Below, one piece after another: positions 1-10,957 of a stretch of 64,000 nucleotides of DNA; positions within the stretch are counted from its first letter, which is position 1; every line of letters begins with the position of its first letter. The stretch comes from Taeniopygia guttata (lineage: Eukaryota; Chordata; Aves; Passeriformes; Estrildidae), in contig NC_133024.1 in assembly GCF_048771995.1 (NCBI RefSeq), forward strand, positions 29,076,001 through 29,140,000, read 5' to 3'. A program made the translations under genes and the position numbers. Below the pieces are notes generated by a model. That model was not told where the DNA came from and made no database searches. It saw only the letters and a list, made by a program, of their open reading frames with translations.

Positions 1-1349
1 AGTGAACATCTCTCAGGGGAAAATATTTATTATTTGTAGTGCCTCTCAATTGGCAGGGTCTTGGAACACTTTGTAGGCTCATCATCAAGAGTCTTTCAAT
101 CAGTTACGTGCTCTTGTTTCTGAAGCTGAACATAATTTCTCTTCTTTTTGAACAGGAAAAATAATAGCTCATTTTTCAATAGTTCTAGAAGTGATTCTGA
201 AATTCATCCTCAAACACTGCCTATCCCCCTTCCTCTAGAAATACTAGCAGCTGCAGCATGTCATCCTTTCTTTGAGACAGCTTATATCACTGCCTGAGGA
301 ACAGAAGAGGGATGAAGGTGGTGAGGGCCAGGAGGTCAGTAGCAGGCAGGGCATTGCAGTAGAGACTTTGGATCTGCCATGTTGAAGTGTTAGAACTTGC
401 CAGAAGGCTGATTAGGATGTCATGGTTTTTGCTTGCATAGTCCCAGAATGAGGCTGTAGTGTCCCAAATCCCAAGAAGAAAAGAAGGTCAGGAGAGAGGA
501 GGGTGGGAAGTGAGGAGAGAAGGCAGAAAAGCTGCAGGAAGAAAAGACTTAGAGCTGGGAGGGAAGCGGGAACAAAAGCCAGAAAGTGAGGAAGGCAAGG
601 AAGAAATCAGGAGAGAAGGAAGAAAGATAAAAACGCAAAAATCTAAAAAAGGACAAACACTGAAAGGAAGACAGGAAATTAAAGTAGCAGGAGTGGAGGA
701 AGAAAGGCTCAGAGTGATGGTAGCCATGAGTATCTGCTGCTGCCTGGGGCTTTTTGCCTACAGTGTCTGAATACAGTCAAGATTGGGTTACGTCATAAAT
801 ATTGGAGTGTTCAGGTTACAGAATATTGGTGGTAACTTAGGGTCCCAGGTGCACAGCTGTGTGCCCATTTCCATTTCAGACCAGTGGACCAAGGACCAGT
901 GGGCCTTGTCTTTCCAGCATGCAGAGAAGAAAAGGGATGTGTGAACTATTCCACACCCTGCTTCCCAAGCCATGAGTTGACACAACAGAAAGAAAATAAG
1001 GAGAGATGGATGGGGAATGGAATAGGGAATAATAGGAAATTAATAGAAGAGGACAGAAGGGAAAAGTCAGGGGGGCAGACAGAAAGATGTGGAAGGAGGA
1101 AAGTGAGAAGCAGTCTGTGAATGGCAGAGAAATGAGGTGAGTCAGTGAGGACAAGAAGAAATCAGAGTCAGAAGGTGATTCAGAGATGGGAAAGGATGGA
1201 CAAGCAGCTAGAGACCATGCAAAAGACAGACAGATGGACAGACAGACATACACTGTCTTTCCTAAAGAGCGGGATGGCAGGTAAGAAAATGGAGTTCTGT
1301 CAAACACAGGGTTCAGGGTGTGGTGGTGGCAGATCCCTGTTTGCCTAGA
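1..1349. other. Left-edge spacer 3' of V gene A1
   Basis: No gene recognised. Bases about 470-720 are purine-rich and give only low-complexity reading frames on both strands. From about 880 to 1349 the sequence resembles the spacer before A2 (about 7400-7860), including a run of GACA-type repeats near 1225-1250. The window therefore probably opens inside another B-to-A spacer, and the array may continue to the left. Bases 1-450 show nothing I recognise. Confidence 0.6.
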
Positions 1350-1389
1350 AAACTTTGTGCTGTGCTGCACCTGCCTTTGAGTCACTGTG
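1350..1389 (-). other. Recombination signal sequence of V gene A1
   Basis: On the minus strand a consensus heptamer CACAGTG (1383-1389) abuts the last V codon. After 24 bp comes a nonamer-like ACAAAGTTT (1350-1358), or CACAAAGTT with a 23-bp spacer. This is the 23-type signal used by TCR V segments for RAG cleavage. The nonamer keeps the ACAAA core but departs from the ACAAAAACC consensus in its second half. Confidence 0.85.
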
Positions 1390-2166
1390 GATCTTGTTCA
1401 GCACAGAAATATGTGCCTGTGTCATTGAGGAGGGCAGGCTGTATCTCCACAGATAAATGGTTGTTCCTAGTCCCACTGCTCTGGAAGCGATTTTTGAATT
1501 CCTTCTCAATATCTGCTTTGCCACCTTCCAATGAATATACAACCAATTGCATGCTTGCATCCTTCTCCATGGGTAACTTGTACCAGTACATGGTCTTGAC
1601 CGCATTCCCCAATCCAGAACATTCCAGAGTCACGGCGTCTCCCACCCGGACGATTGTATCTGGTGATTGCTGAAGGGCCCAGCCTGGAAGGAAAGGACAT
1701 GAAAGGTGGAAAGTGAAATGCATTGAAGAAAACAAAAATATACATCCTTGATGAATGCCATGGGATGGAATGCCACCAGGATATCAGAAAGCTAAAAGGA
1801 GAGTGCCCTCTGAAAAAAGAACACAGGATCATCTCTGAAAAAGACATACAGGATCAAAAACCACCAACAATCCACCTTCAAATGCACTAGTAAATCTGTT
1901 AAGAGAAATAATGACTTTGGGACTCTCAAGTAAAGTATTAAAAAGGGGCAGGAAAAAACAAATTTGCAGCTTTGCAAAGTTTCATGATTCAATAGGTGGT
2001 GGAAAGGCTCACCTGGTTTACTGTCCAACCCCCCCAGGAGCTGCCAGCAACTTGGAGCACAGCTGAGGATGCAGCACCAGCAGCTCCAGTGCAGCTACTC
2101 AAGAGGAAGGGAAGCCCACTTACCCACAGGGAGCAGCATGACCACAAGGAACCACTGGAAATCCAT
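1390..2166 (-). CDS. TRBV: T-cell receptor beta variable gene, family A copy 1 (TRBV)
   Basis: Encodes the V domain of a membrane T-cell receptor chain. It becomes functional only after joining to D and J. Leader exon 2124-2166 encodes MDFQWFLVVMLLPV plus one base and ends at a GTAAG donor. After a 440-bp intron the V exon (1390-1683) follows a TTCCAG acceptor. The V domain begins GWALQQSPD. It shows the first Cys in TLEC, the core Trp in MYWYK, a CDR2-side strand QLVVYS, and NDTGTYFCAEQD with the second Cys just before the signal heptamer. The frame is open. CDR1 (GLGNAVKT) differs from the other four A copies, which read ASGK-FVN. The TRB assignment rests on the linked trypsinogen. A TCR alpha/delta V gene is the main alternative, because the germline CAE end is not the CAS usual in mammalian TRBV. 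Confidence 0.86.
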
Positions 2167-2296
2167 AGGGAAAGGTCCCCTCCTGCCAGCCACCTGCCCC
2201 TGGTGACAGCACAGACACAGAGATGTGTAAAGAGGAGAGGTGGAGAGGACGAGATCCTTCTCTCTGTGGGTGGGCAGGGGAGTGAGCGGGAGTCTG

Positions 2297-2306
2297 AAAT
2301 GTCACA
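2297..2306 (-). promoter_or_regulatory. Decamer-like promoter element upstream of A1
   Basis: The minus strand reads TGTGACATTT 130 bp upstream of the A1 ATG. Mammalian TRBV promoters carry a conserved decamer AGTGAYRTCA, and seven of ten positions agree here. The same element sits 129 bp upstream of the ATG in A2 (8794-8803), A3 (13221-13230, GGTGACATTT, eight of ten), A4 (20278-20287) and A5 (25203-25212). Its conservation could simply reflect recent duplication. B genes lack it. Confidence 0.35.
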
Positions 2307-3274
2307 AGGCTGTTGGCTGTCCAGGAGCGGTGGGGAATGACACCTGCAGGCAGTCATGAGGTGCTTGTACTCTGCTCCTCTGGCTGCCTGCTGTGTGTGA
2401 ACGTGGCTGTGCAGGAGTAGCTGGGACTCCAGTAGGTAGCATGGTTCAGAGCTGTGTGCTGCTACACACTGACCTTCTCCATGCCAGAGAAGAATGGATA
2501 TTCTCCTTGCCTCTTTTCTGCAGCACTCTACAAAAGAGCACCAGGACACAAATGGACAAAGCTGGAGAAAACCATGTCCTCTTCTCTGCACTGCCCTGCT
2601 CAGCTACCCAAGGCAGTGGGACATCCCTGAAGGCAGGAGGAGACACTCGTAGTTTGTGTGCACTGAGTTTGGGTACTGAGGTGTGACAGACTCTGCCCAT
2701 CCATGCTGTGCTGTGTGCACAGCAGAGCGAGGCTGGCCCATACAGGACATCAAGTGATGTGACTGCTCAAGGCTGTCCTGGGCTTTGCAGTGAAGATGTT
2801 CCCTGTGTCCTGTCTGCAGAGGAGAGCAGCAATGCCTCCAGATCCTCCCAAGACCTCTGCTGTAGCTCTGAGTGTGTCCCATTGCAATCATTTACCTACA
2901 CTGCCTAGAAAGATTCAGGGAAGACCCCAGATTCTTCTAAAGAAGGGGGAGGAAATAGCAAACAGATTAGGCTACTTTGTAGAATCCCCTAATCCTCAGA
3001 CCACCAGCAGCACTCCAGCGGAAAGGAGGCTGTGCCTGATGTGTCCATGCAAAGCGTCCCCAATGGCTTGGGGTGTGCAGAGAGCAGGGCAGAGGGAGCC
3101 TTGAGGAAGTCACTATATTTGAGGGAGTTAGTGATGTTGAACAGGCATGGCTGCCATGTGGGGCCCTCTGTTTAAGTCCTGGGAAGCTTGGACATTAGGA
3201 TGGAATCTGCAGGGTAAGAACCACCTGGAGTGCCCCATGCAGGCCTGTGCTGTGCACAGGTTTGTGTTATGCAG
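2307..3274. other. A1-B1 spacer, V-proximal part
   Basis: No gene. It contains unique-looking sequence shared with the equivalent spacers after A3 (about 13.5-14.0 kb) and A5 (about 25.5-26.0 kb). One shared block, about 2790-3060, recurs in all odd units. It seems to be duplicated non-coding DNA of the repeat unit. Confidence 0.6.
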
Positions 3275-4201
3275 GACAGAATCACGGGATGGGCCAGCTA
3301 AGAAGGGACCTCAGGTGGTCACTGCTCCAGCCTCCTTGCTCAAGCAGAGTCATCCCAGAGCACACGACACACGATTGTATCCAGATGGTTCTTGGATATC
3401 TCCAGGGAAAGAGACTCCGCAACTTCTTTGTGCAATCTGCTCCAGTGCACAGTCACTCACATTGCAAAGCTCTGACCTTAGATTCAGGTGGAACTTCCTG
3501 TGCTTCATTTTCTGCCCATTGCCTCCTGACCTAGTGTTGGGCATCAAGGTGAAGAACCTGGTTCCACCTCTTGGAACCCTCCCTCCAAATACTTGTAGAC
3601 ATCGACGACGTGGCTATTTAGTTCTTTATTTTCAAGGCAAAACAGGCCCAGGTCCCTTAGTCTCTATACACTAAAGAGGTGCTCCACTCTACTAATCATC
3701 TTTTATCACCTGTCCTGGACATTCTCCAGGACATCCATGTCTCTTTTGTACCAAGGAGCCCAGAAATTGACACAACACCGAAGATTTCCCTCACCAGAGC
3801 TGAGTGGAGTGGCAGGATGACCTCCCTCACCCTGCTGGCAATGTTCTTCCTAATGCATCCCAGGACACCACTGGCTTCTTGGCCAACAGGGCACCTTGAT
3901 GGCTCATGGAAAGCTTCTTGTCCACCAGGGTCCCAGATCCTTTTCTGAAGCGCTGCTTCCCAGAAGGTTAGCACCGAGCCTGTGCTGGGATATGGGGGTA
4001 TTTTTCCACACACGTAGTGTCCTGCATTTTCTTTTGCTCAATTTCAGAAGGTTCTTCTCTGCCATCCCTCCAACCTGTCAAGGCCAATCTGAAGGGCTGC
4101 ACAGCCCACTCAGGTATCAGCAACACCTCCTAACTTGATGTTATCAGAGAACTTCATTAGGAGAGTCTCTACCCCTTCATCTGAGTCGCTGATATGTAGA
4201 A
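3275..4201 (-). repeat. CR1 LINE fragment (3' end of ORF2 plus 3' UTR)
   Basis: The minus strand carries decayed reverse-transcriptase C-terminal frames, for example VLGCIRKNIASR followed by REVILPLHSALVR, typical of avian CR1. The plus-strand start (about 3275) has the CR1 3'-end hallmark sequence: an ACAGAATCACGGGATGGG start, then CTCAAGCAGAGTCATCC. It is frameshifted and inactive. Orthologous copies occur in the A3-B3 and A5-B5 spacers. Confidence 0.85.
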
Positions 4202-4877
4202 CACGCTAACCTGTGGGAAAGCTCTATTAGCTGCACAGTTTGCTAACATAACCTGTAATTTTTAGAATTATTTTGGCAAAGATAAACTGAATGTGGATCA
4301 AGGGCTGGAAGGCAGGTGGATCCTGCCCCAGACACCACTCTACATGGGAGAGTTATGGATTCACATAATCCTTTTCCTGAGTAAGCACAGGCTTGTGCTC
4401 TGCTGTTCATATTAATTGGCCACAGAACAACCACAGACATGTCGTTGTAACAGAGAAGTGTGTGTTGCAGCTCCCACATGGTACTGGCTACTTCCACACC
4501 TGCCAGGCCTTGCCTTTATCTACAGGTGCACCAAAAACTTCCCACACAAGCACTTGTTCTTTTCTGACAGTGAGAATTACATGCAGGATTGACTGGAGTT
4601 AAGTAAAAGAATGTCAACAGAGTGCAGATTGAAGACAGAAAGAAGAAGGTGGGAAAGGGAAAAGAGACAGAGAGGAGAAGAAGGCCTGACAGAATCAAGT
4701 GTAGTGCAAGTAAGACTCCAGAGGAAGGACTGGAGTGGCAAGGGGGAAAAAATGGACATACAAACAATCAGCATCTGAGAAGAGAAGGAAGGCAAGGCTA
4801 GGAAGCACAGCAGCTTATGAATGAGAAGCCTTCTGCAGCACCCACAAGGTGGAAAGGAGGTCCTGTATGTGCAGGGA
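4202..4877. other. A1-B1 spacer, B-proximal part
   Basis: No gene. It is shared with 16805-17480 and 26919-27457. The last 250 bases, a purine-rich plus strand from about 4610, are common to the 3' flank of every B gene. Confidence 0.6.
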
Positions 4878-4917
4878 GAAGTTTGTGCTCAGCTCCCTCA
4901 GCAGTCTCACCACTGTG
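4878..4917 (-). other. Recombination signal sequence of V gene B1
   Basis: Minus strand: heptamer CACAGTG (4911-4917), then nonamer-like ACAAACTTC (4878-4886, 24-bp spacer) or CACAAACTT (23-bp spacer). The same signal is kept in B2, B3 and B4. Confidence 0.87.
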
Positions 4918-5643
4918 ATCACTCTCAGCACAGTAGTATGTGCCAGAGTCATTGAGAAAGGCATGTTCTATTGAGAGGGTGATACTGTCTCCTTTTATCT
5001 TGCTGCTCTTGAAATGGCTCTCAAAACCCTTCTCCACCGCTGGGTTACCACCTTCGAATGCATAAACCAACTGGGTCAGACTGGAATTCTTCTCGGAATG
5101 CCGCACAAACCAGTACATAGCTCTGTTGGAAGTTTTCTTCTTGGAACATTCCAGATTCACAGACTGGCCTTCTTTTATCACCATGTCTGGAGACTGTTCC
5201 AGGGCTAACACTGGAAAGGAAAAGTAGGAGCAGTGAGGAGAAGGAGGAAAAGGGAAACACTGTGGATTGGTAGGGAAAGTGTTAGTTGAAATAGAGCAGC
5301 CAAGGGAGCCAAGGGACAGCTCTTACAGATCAGCAGGTGAATTTCCAATCTCTCCTCAATAGGCAACATGCATTACTGGGCAGTTTGAGTTCAAAACCAG
5401 GAACCATCTATGGGCTGCAGAAACAATTACAAATTGACAGCCATTGCAGAAGATTCAGGGATTCCTGCCCAACATATTCACTGCTTAGCCTCAATGCAGA
5501 AAGCTCTGCAGAAGGAAGCAGAAGCAGGAACAGGCTACACAGCTGGGAGAGCAGCAGCGGGATCAGTGGACGTGCTCAGGGCAGTGTTGAGTTCACTTAC
5601 CCAGAGGGGCCAGCATGGCCACAAAGAACCAGCAGGGAACCAT
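4918..5643 (-). CDS. TRBV: T-cell receptor beta variable gene, family B copy 1 (TRBV)
   Basis: Second V family of the array. Leader exon 5601-5643 encodes MVPCWFFVAMLAPL plus one base, with a GTAAG donor. A 390-bp intron follows, then V exon 4918-5210 after a TTTCCAG acceptor. The spliced protein continues VLALEQSPDMVIKEG. Conserved points are the first Cys in NLEC, Trp in MYWFV, and NDSGTYYCAESD with the second Cys. There is an N-glycosylation motif NSS before the CDR2-side strand, which here reads LTQLVYAFEGG. CDR1 region is KKTSNRA. The open frame runs past the heptamer for about 40 codons, but in a rearranged gene that part is removed, so the germline end is set at the heptamer. Family A shares the overall plan but little sequence with family B. 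Confidence 0.87.
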
Positions 5644-6430
5644 GGAAGGAAATGCCCCTAACCTCACAGCAACCTGCCTCTTGTAGCTGCCCAAAGATAT
5701 GTGGAGAGGGAGCAGTGGGTGAGTGTGAGACATCTCAGGGTGGGGCTGGCCAAGAAGTGAGAGAAGGCATTGGCTGGCTGGGAGCCCTGGGGAATGACAG
5801 AGAGCATCTGAGTCATTGCCCCCTCTGCCCTGAGATTTGGCCTCTCCAAGGAGATTTGCTTTCCTGGCAGGACTGAGCTTGTCCTCCAGTGGGGTCTGGA
5901 GGCTGCCGCTGGGATTCAGGCAGTGAGAGCACTGGGGTCTAGAAAGCAGCTGTACAGTGCAAATTCATTCACTCCTGCTCTGCCAGGGACTCCTCTGTGC
6001 TGCTCTGCTCACAGGCTGAGGAGACCCAGGCCACTGCAGCCTCTCCACTGTGCCCTCAGGTGTTTCTGCTCTGAAGAAAATCCACATGTGCTCTGCTCCA
6101 CCAAGTCTACATGGGATATCTGGGGAACCCAATGATCACAGGGATAAATAACATCTGGGACAGTGGCAAGGGGCAAAAGTGACATAGGAAAGGACTGATA
6201 GACCTTCCTGCCAAGGTGTGCTGGGAGCACATTTCCCTCATCCTTCTCCTTTGTGTGCCTAGAGCTCTGCCTGACAGTATGGAAGGACAAAGAAGTGGAA
6301 TTGGGCTAGGATCCCTGGTGGAATTTCTGTCTCATAACGGTGAAAAAGAAAAGGCTCATGGGGTGCAACCCAAGTCAATCTTTCACTGATGGGAAAATTT
6401 TCCAGGAAGTCCTGAGGAAAACTGTATGCA
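5644..6430. other. B1-A2 spacer, 5' flank of B1
   Basis: No gene. It is the B-family 5' flank, repeated upstream of B3, B4 and B5 and partly B2 (for example 5930-6130 matches 23470-23680). It probably contains the B1 promoter. I see no TATA box or TRBV decamer, only a TGACTCA-type (AP-1-like) site in minus-strand sequence near 5811-5817. Confidence 0.5.
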
Positions 6431-6476
6431 AATGCTAAACAGGAGACAGGATAAGCAGGTGGAGTCGGTGGCACTG

Positions 6477-6935
6477 TGATGTGTTCTGAATTTGCTATGA
6501 GAATAATGGTGATAACAGAGTTTTAGTTGTATTTAAGCACTGCTTACCGCAAATTCAGGAAATTACAGTGTCTCATGCTTTGCCATGGAACAAGTGCACA
6601 TTTCCAGAACACCAGACCCAGGCTGGCTAAAAGGATATTTCCTCCCATTCAATATGATACTTACTATGGAAACTGAGGGGAGCTGGCCAGGTGTTGCCTG
6701 TCACTGCTCAGGGACAGGCTAGGCACTCGGTCAGTGGGTGGTGAGTATTGTGCATCCCATGGATTTCCCTGAGTTTTATTTCTCTCTCTTTTCCTTTTGA
6801 TTTACTCCTGTTCTTGCTCTGTTTGGATCTCAACCTGTAAGTTCTACCCTTTTTCCCATCGCACAGGGGAACGGGCTTGTGAGTGACTGTCTGTGACACC
6901 CAGTTGCTGACTGGGCTTAAAGTACAAGACTGTGA
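6477..6935 (+). repeat. Old solo ERV LTR
   Basis: Diverged LTR of the type seen intact at 54-61 kb. It has the segments AGAATAATGGTGATAACA, GGAGCTGGCCAGGTGTTG, CAGTGGGTGGTGAGTATTGTGCAT and a terminal part near GGGCTTAAAG. A related old LTR lies upstream of B5 (29060-29545). No internal retroviral sequence is attached. Confidence 0.65.
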
Positions 6936-7860
6936 CAGAGGACCAGAAAGCATCTCTGTGTCCCCACAGCTATGGCATGAGCTGCAGCTCCCCTGACCAA
7001 GCCTGTGCTTCACACTCCAGTAAGGAATTTCCAGCTTTTGTTGTGGATGGATTATGAGAATTTAGGTGAGGATTCTCCTGGGCCTTTGAAATCTGTTTTA
7101 AACTGTAGATAAAGATGAATAAACAAGTCAGGGCAGCCCTCGTGACTTTCAGCAAGCAGCAGGAGATGTGGTGGATGGGCCAGACAAGAGGCTTGAAAAT
7201 ACCAACAACCCCAGCTGAAAACTCCACTCGGACTTCTTCCTCCTGGTCCTTGTCCTGGTCAGCAGGGACATTCCATGGCTAACCTGGGCAGTCTCCTGCT
7301 GTGGGCAGGGACAATTCTCAAACATCAGAGTGTTCTGGTGACAGGGTAGTGGAGTAACTTGGGCAGTGTGCCAATTCCATGGAGACCACAAGGGGCTAAG
7401 GACAAGTGGGCCTTGTCTTTCCAGCTGGTGGAGTGGAAAAGCCCTGTGTGAATTATTCCACCTCCTGCTTCCCAGGACATCAATGGATGGAAGAGGTTGT
7501 AAGGAACAAGAGATTCATGAGGAAGGAACGAGGAAATGGGAAGGGACCAGGTATGAGAGGACAGAGAGGATAGTCAAGGGGCAGACATAAATACATGAGA
7601 AGAGGAAAGTGAGAAGCAGTTTGTGAATGGCAGAAAAATGAGGTGTGACAGTAAGGACAACAAAAAAGCAGAGTCAGAAAGTGATTCAGAGATGGGAAAT
7701 ATCAGAAAAGCAGCTAGAGACCATGCAAAGGACAGACAGATGGACAGACAGATGGACAGACAGTCATACCATGTTTCTCTTAAAGAGCTGGAGGACAGGT
7801 AGGAAAATGGGGTTCTGTCGAACACAGGGTGTGCTGGTGGCAGATCCCTGTTTGCCTGCA
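6936..7860. other. B1-A2 spacer, A-proximal part
   Basis: No gene. About 7010-7200 resembles 29620-29780 beside trypsinogen. About 7400-7860 matches the left edge of the window. Bases 7735-7770 are a short GACAGACAGATG-type tandem repeat. The segment about 6435-7600 (with the LTR) is missing in the three other B-to-A spacers, at one shared junction. Confidence 0.6.
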
Positions 7861-7900
7861 ATCCTTTCTGCTATGCTGCACCTGCCTTTGAGTCACTGTG
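7861..7900 (-). other. Recombination signal sequence of V gene A2
   Basis: Heptamer CACAGTG is perfect (7894-7900). The nonamer position reads AGAAAGGAT (7861-7869), having lost the second-position C of the ACAAA core found in A1, A3 and A4. It may recombine less well. Confidence 0.8.
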
Positions 7901-8664
7901 AATCTCTTTCAGCACAGAAATATGTGCCTGTGTCATTGAGGAGGGCAGGCTGTATCTTCACAGATAAATGGTTGTTCCTAGTCCCACTGCTCTGGAAGCG
8001 ATTTTTGAATTCCTTCTCAATATCTGCTTTGCCACCTTCCAATGAATATACAACCAACTGCATACTGGCATCCTTCTCCATGGGTAGCTTGTACCAGTAC
8101 ATGTTTACAAAATCTTTCCCTGATGCAGAACATTCCAGAGTCACGGTGTCTCCCACCCGGACGATTGTATCTGGTGATTGCTGAAGGGCCCAGCCTGGAA
8201 AGACAGGAGATGAAAGGTGGGAAGTGAAATGCATTGAAGAAGACAAAAATATACATCCTCGTATGAACAGAATGCCACCAGCTTATCAGAAAGCTAGGGG
8301 ACAGTGCCCTGCTTCTCTGAAAAAAGATATAAGAAAAAAACCCAAACAAACCAGCTTCAAATGCAACAGTCAGTATGTTTTGAGATGAAATGACTTTGGT
8401 ACTCTTAAGCAAGGTATTAAAAAGGGGCAGGAAAAGACAAATTTTCAGTCTTCCAGAGTTTCCTGATTCAATAGGTGGTGGAAAGGCTCACCTGGTTCAT
8501 TGCCCACCTTCCCCCCTGGAACCCTTGGGAAAGGGGCACTGCCAGCAATGGGGAGCACAGCTGAGGATGCAGCAGCAGCAGCTCCAGTGCAGCTGCTGAA
8601 GAGGAAGGGAAACCCACTTACCCACAGGGAGCAGCATGGCCACATGGAACCACTGGAAATCCAT
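7901..8664 (-). CDS. TRBV: T-cell receptor beta variable gene, family A copy 2 (TRBV)
   Basis: Leader exon 8622-8664 (MDFQWFHVAMLLPV), intron 427 bp, V exon 7901-8194. The frame is open, with both Cys and the core Trp present. CDR1 region is ASGKDFVN and the germline CDR3 start is CAERD. It differs from A1 mainly in CDR1 and from A4 at a few residues. The structure is complete, but the altered nonamer may limit use in the repertoire. Confidence 0.86.
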
Positions 8665-8803
8665 AGAGAAAATCCCCTCCTGCCAGCCACCTGCCCCTGG
8701 TGACAGCACAGACACAGAGATGTGTAAAGAGGAGAGGTGGAGAGGAAGAGATCCGTCTCTCTGTGGGTGGGCAGGGGAGTGAGCGGGAGTCTGAAATGTC
8801 ACA

Positions 8804-10168
8804 AGGCTGTTGGCTGTCCAGGAACGGTGGGCAATGACACCTGCAGGCAGTCATGAGGTGCTTGTACTCTGCTCCTCTGGCTGCCTGCTGTGTGTGAACG
8901 TGGCTGTGCAGGAGTAGCTGGGACTTCAGTAGGTGGCATGGTTCAGAGCTATCACAGAGCAGGATAGGGCTGTGTGGCAGCCTGAGTATGTGCACAGGAA
9001 TGCACAAAATGGCAGAAATTGATGGGAAGGGCAGGAGATCTTAGGAACGCATGTTTGTGTCTGTGTCCCTCTGTTTGTCTCCTGCCAAGCCAACCTCACA
9101 CTCACAGACTCCCAGCCCTGCAAGCTGCAATGTGGAATCACTGCTTACTCCAGTCAGGCCTGATGTGATACCCAGGTATGGGAAGAGCTGCTGACCTGCC
9201 AAGCATTAGTCTCTTGGAGCCTGGCAGAGAATAGTCCTGAACCTGGTCTTCTCTGACTCCAGAGGGGGATCTCAAGGGGAGAACAGGCTGTCTTTGCTTC
9301 TGTACTGGGACTGTCCCGTGAGAGACTGCACCTCAGAAAGATTTCTGAGGAGAAGGCTGTGCCCCTCAGGATGTGCTGCTACACACTGACCTTCTCCATG
9401 CCAGAGAAGAATGAATATTCTCCTTGCCTCTTTATTGCAGCACTCTGCAAGAGAGCAGCAGGACACAAATGGACAAAGCCGGAGAAAACCATGTCCTCTT
9501 CTCTGCACAGAGCCTTGTTCACCTGACCAAGGCAGTGAGACACCTCTGAAGGCAGGAAGAGACACTCGTAGTTTGTGTGCACTGAGTTTGGGTACAGAGG
9601 CGTGACAGAGGCTCTGCCCATCCATGCTGTGCTGTGTGCACGGCAGTGTGAGCCTGGCCCATACAGGAAATCAAGTGAGGAGACTGCTCAAGACTGTCCT
9701 GGGCTTTGCAGTGAAGATGTTCCCCTGTGTCCTGTCAGCGGAGGAGAGCACCAATGCCTCCAGATCCTCCCAAACCCTCTGCTGTACCTCTGAGTGTGTC
9801 CCATTGCAATCATTTCCCTAAGCTGACAAGAAAGATTCAGGGAAGACCCCAGATTCCTCTAAAGAAGTGGGAGAAAAAAGCAAAGATATTGGGATGAAGG
9901 CAGTGGAGTGCAGATTGAAGACAGAACTATGAGGGTGGGTAAGGGAAGGGAGACAGAGAGGAGAAGAAGGGCTGACAGAATCAAGTGTAGTGCAAGTAAG
10001 ACTTAAATGCAGAGGAAGGTCTGGAGTGGCAAGGGGGAAAAAATGGACATACAAACTATCAACATCGGAGAAGAGGAGGAAGGCAAGGCTAGGAAGCACA
10101 GCAGCTAATGAGTGAGAAGCCTTCTGCAGAACCCACAAGGTGGAAAGGAGGTCCTGTATGTGCAGGGA
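8804..10168. other. A2-B2 spacer (short, CR1-free type)
   Basis: No gene. It contains the A-family 5' flank, then jumps near 9890 straight into the B-family 3' flank. The roughly 1.5-kb block with the CR1 seen in odd units is absent. The A4-B4 spacer has the same junction near 21346. Confidence 0.65.
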
Positions 10169-10208
10169 GAAGTTTGTGCTCAGCTCCCTCAGCAGTCTCA
10201 CCACTGTG
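10169..10208 (-). other. Recombination signal sequence of V gene B2
   Basis: Heptamer CACAGTG (10202-10208), 24-bp spacer, nonamer-like ACAAACTTC (10169-10177). Identical in key bases to the B1 signal. Confidence 0.87.
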
Positions 10209-10957
10209 ATCATTCTCAGCACAGTAGTAGGTGCCAGAGTCATTGAGAAAGGCATGTTCTATTGAGAGGGTGATACTGTCTCCTTTTATCTTGCTGCTCT
10301 TGAAATGGCTCTCAAAACCCTTCTCCACTGCTGCATTACCGCCTTCTATTGCAGAAGCCAGTAGGGTCAGACTGGAATTCTTCTTTGAATGCCGCACAAA
10401 CCAGTACATAGCTGTGCTGGAGGATTGCATCTTTGAACATTGCATATTCACGGACTGGCCTTCTTTTATCACCATATCTGGAGACTGTTCCAGGGCTAAC
10501 ACTGGAAAGGAAAAGTAGAAACAGTAAGGAGAAGGAAAAAAAATGAGAAAATTTGAACAAGGCACTGTGGGTTGGTCGGGAAAGAGTGAGTAGAATTAGG
10601 GTAGCCAGGAGAGCAGTTCAAGGCATGGCACAGATCTTAAAGATCAGCAGGTGAATTTCCAATCTTTCCTCAATAGGCAATATGCATTCCTGGGCAGTTT
10701 GAGTCCAAAACCAGGAATCATCTACGGGCTGCACAAAGAATGACAAATAAACATCCATTGCAGCAGATTCAGGGATTCCTGTCCAACACATTCACTGCTT
10801 AGCCTCAATGCAGAAAGCTCTGCAGAAGGAAGCAGAAGCAGGAACAGGCTACACAGCTGGGAGAGCAGCAGCGGGATCAGTGGAGGTGCTCAGGGCAGTG
10901 TTGAGTTCACTTACCCAGAGGGGCCAGCATGGCCACAAAGAACCAGCAGGGAACCAT
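10209..10957 (-). CDS. TRBV: T-cell receptor beta variable gene, family B copy 2 (TRBV)
   Basis: Leader exon 10915-10957, intron 413 bp, V exon 10209-10501. Compared with B1, the first-Cys strand reads NMQC instead of NLEC, and CDR1 is KMQSSSTA. The CDR2-side strand is LTLLASAIEGG instead of LTQLVYAFEGG. The germline end is CAEND. Framework 3 is the same as in the other B copies. The frame is intact and all canonical residues are present. Confidence 0.86.

Noticed and set aside
459-770. 103-codon Lys/Glu/Arg-rich frame
   Set aside because: Lies in purine-rich spacer, has open frames on both strands and no recognisable family.
6936-7400. Possible relic of a second trypsinogen in the B1-A2 spacer
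   Set aside because: The spacer shares flank sequence with the trypsinogen side, but no IVGG, AAHC or GDSGG-like coding remnant is visible.
7645-8184. 179-codon plus-strand frame across V gene A2, and similar antisense frames across other V genes
   Set aside because: Shadow of the V exon on the opposite strand. The Ig-fold residues, splice sites and recombination signal are all on the minus strand.
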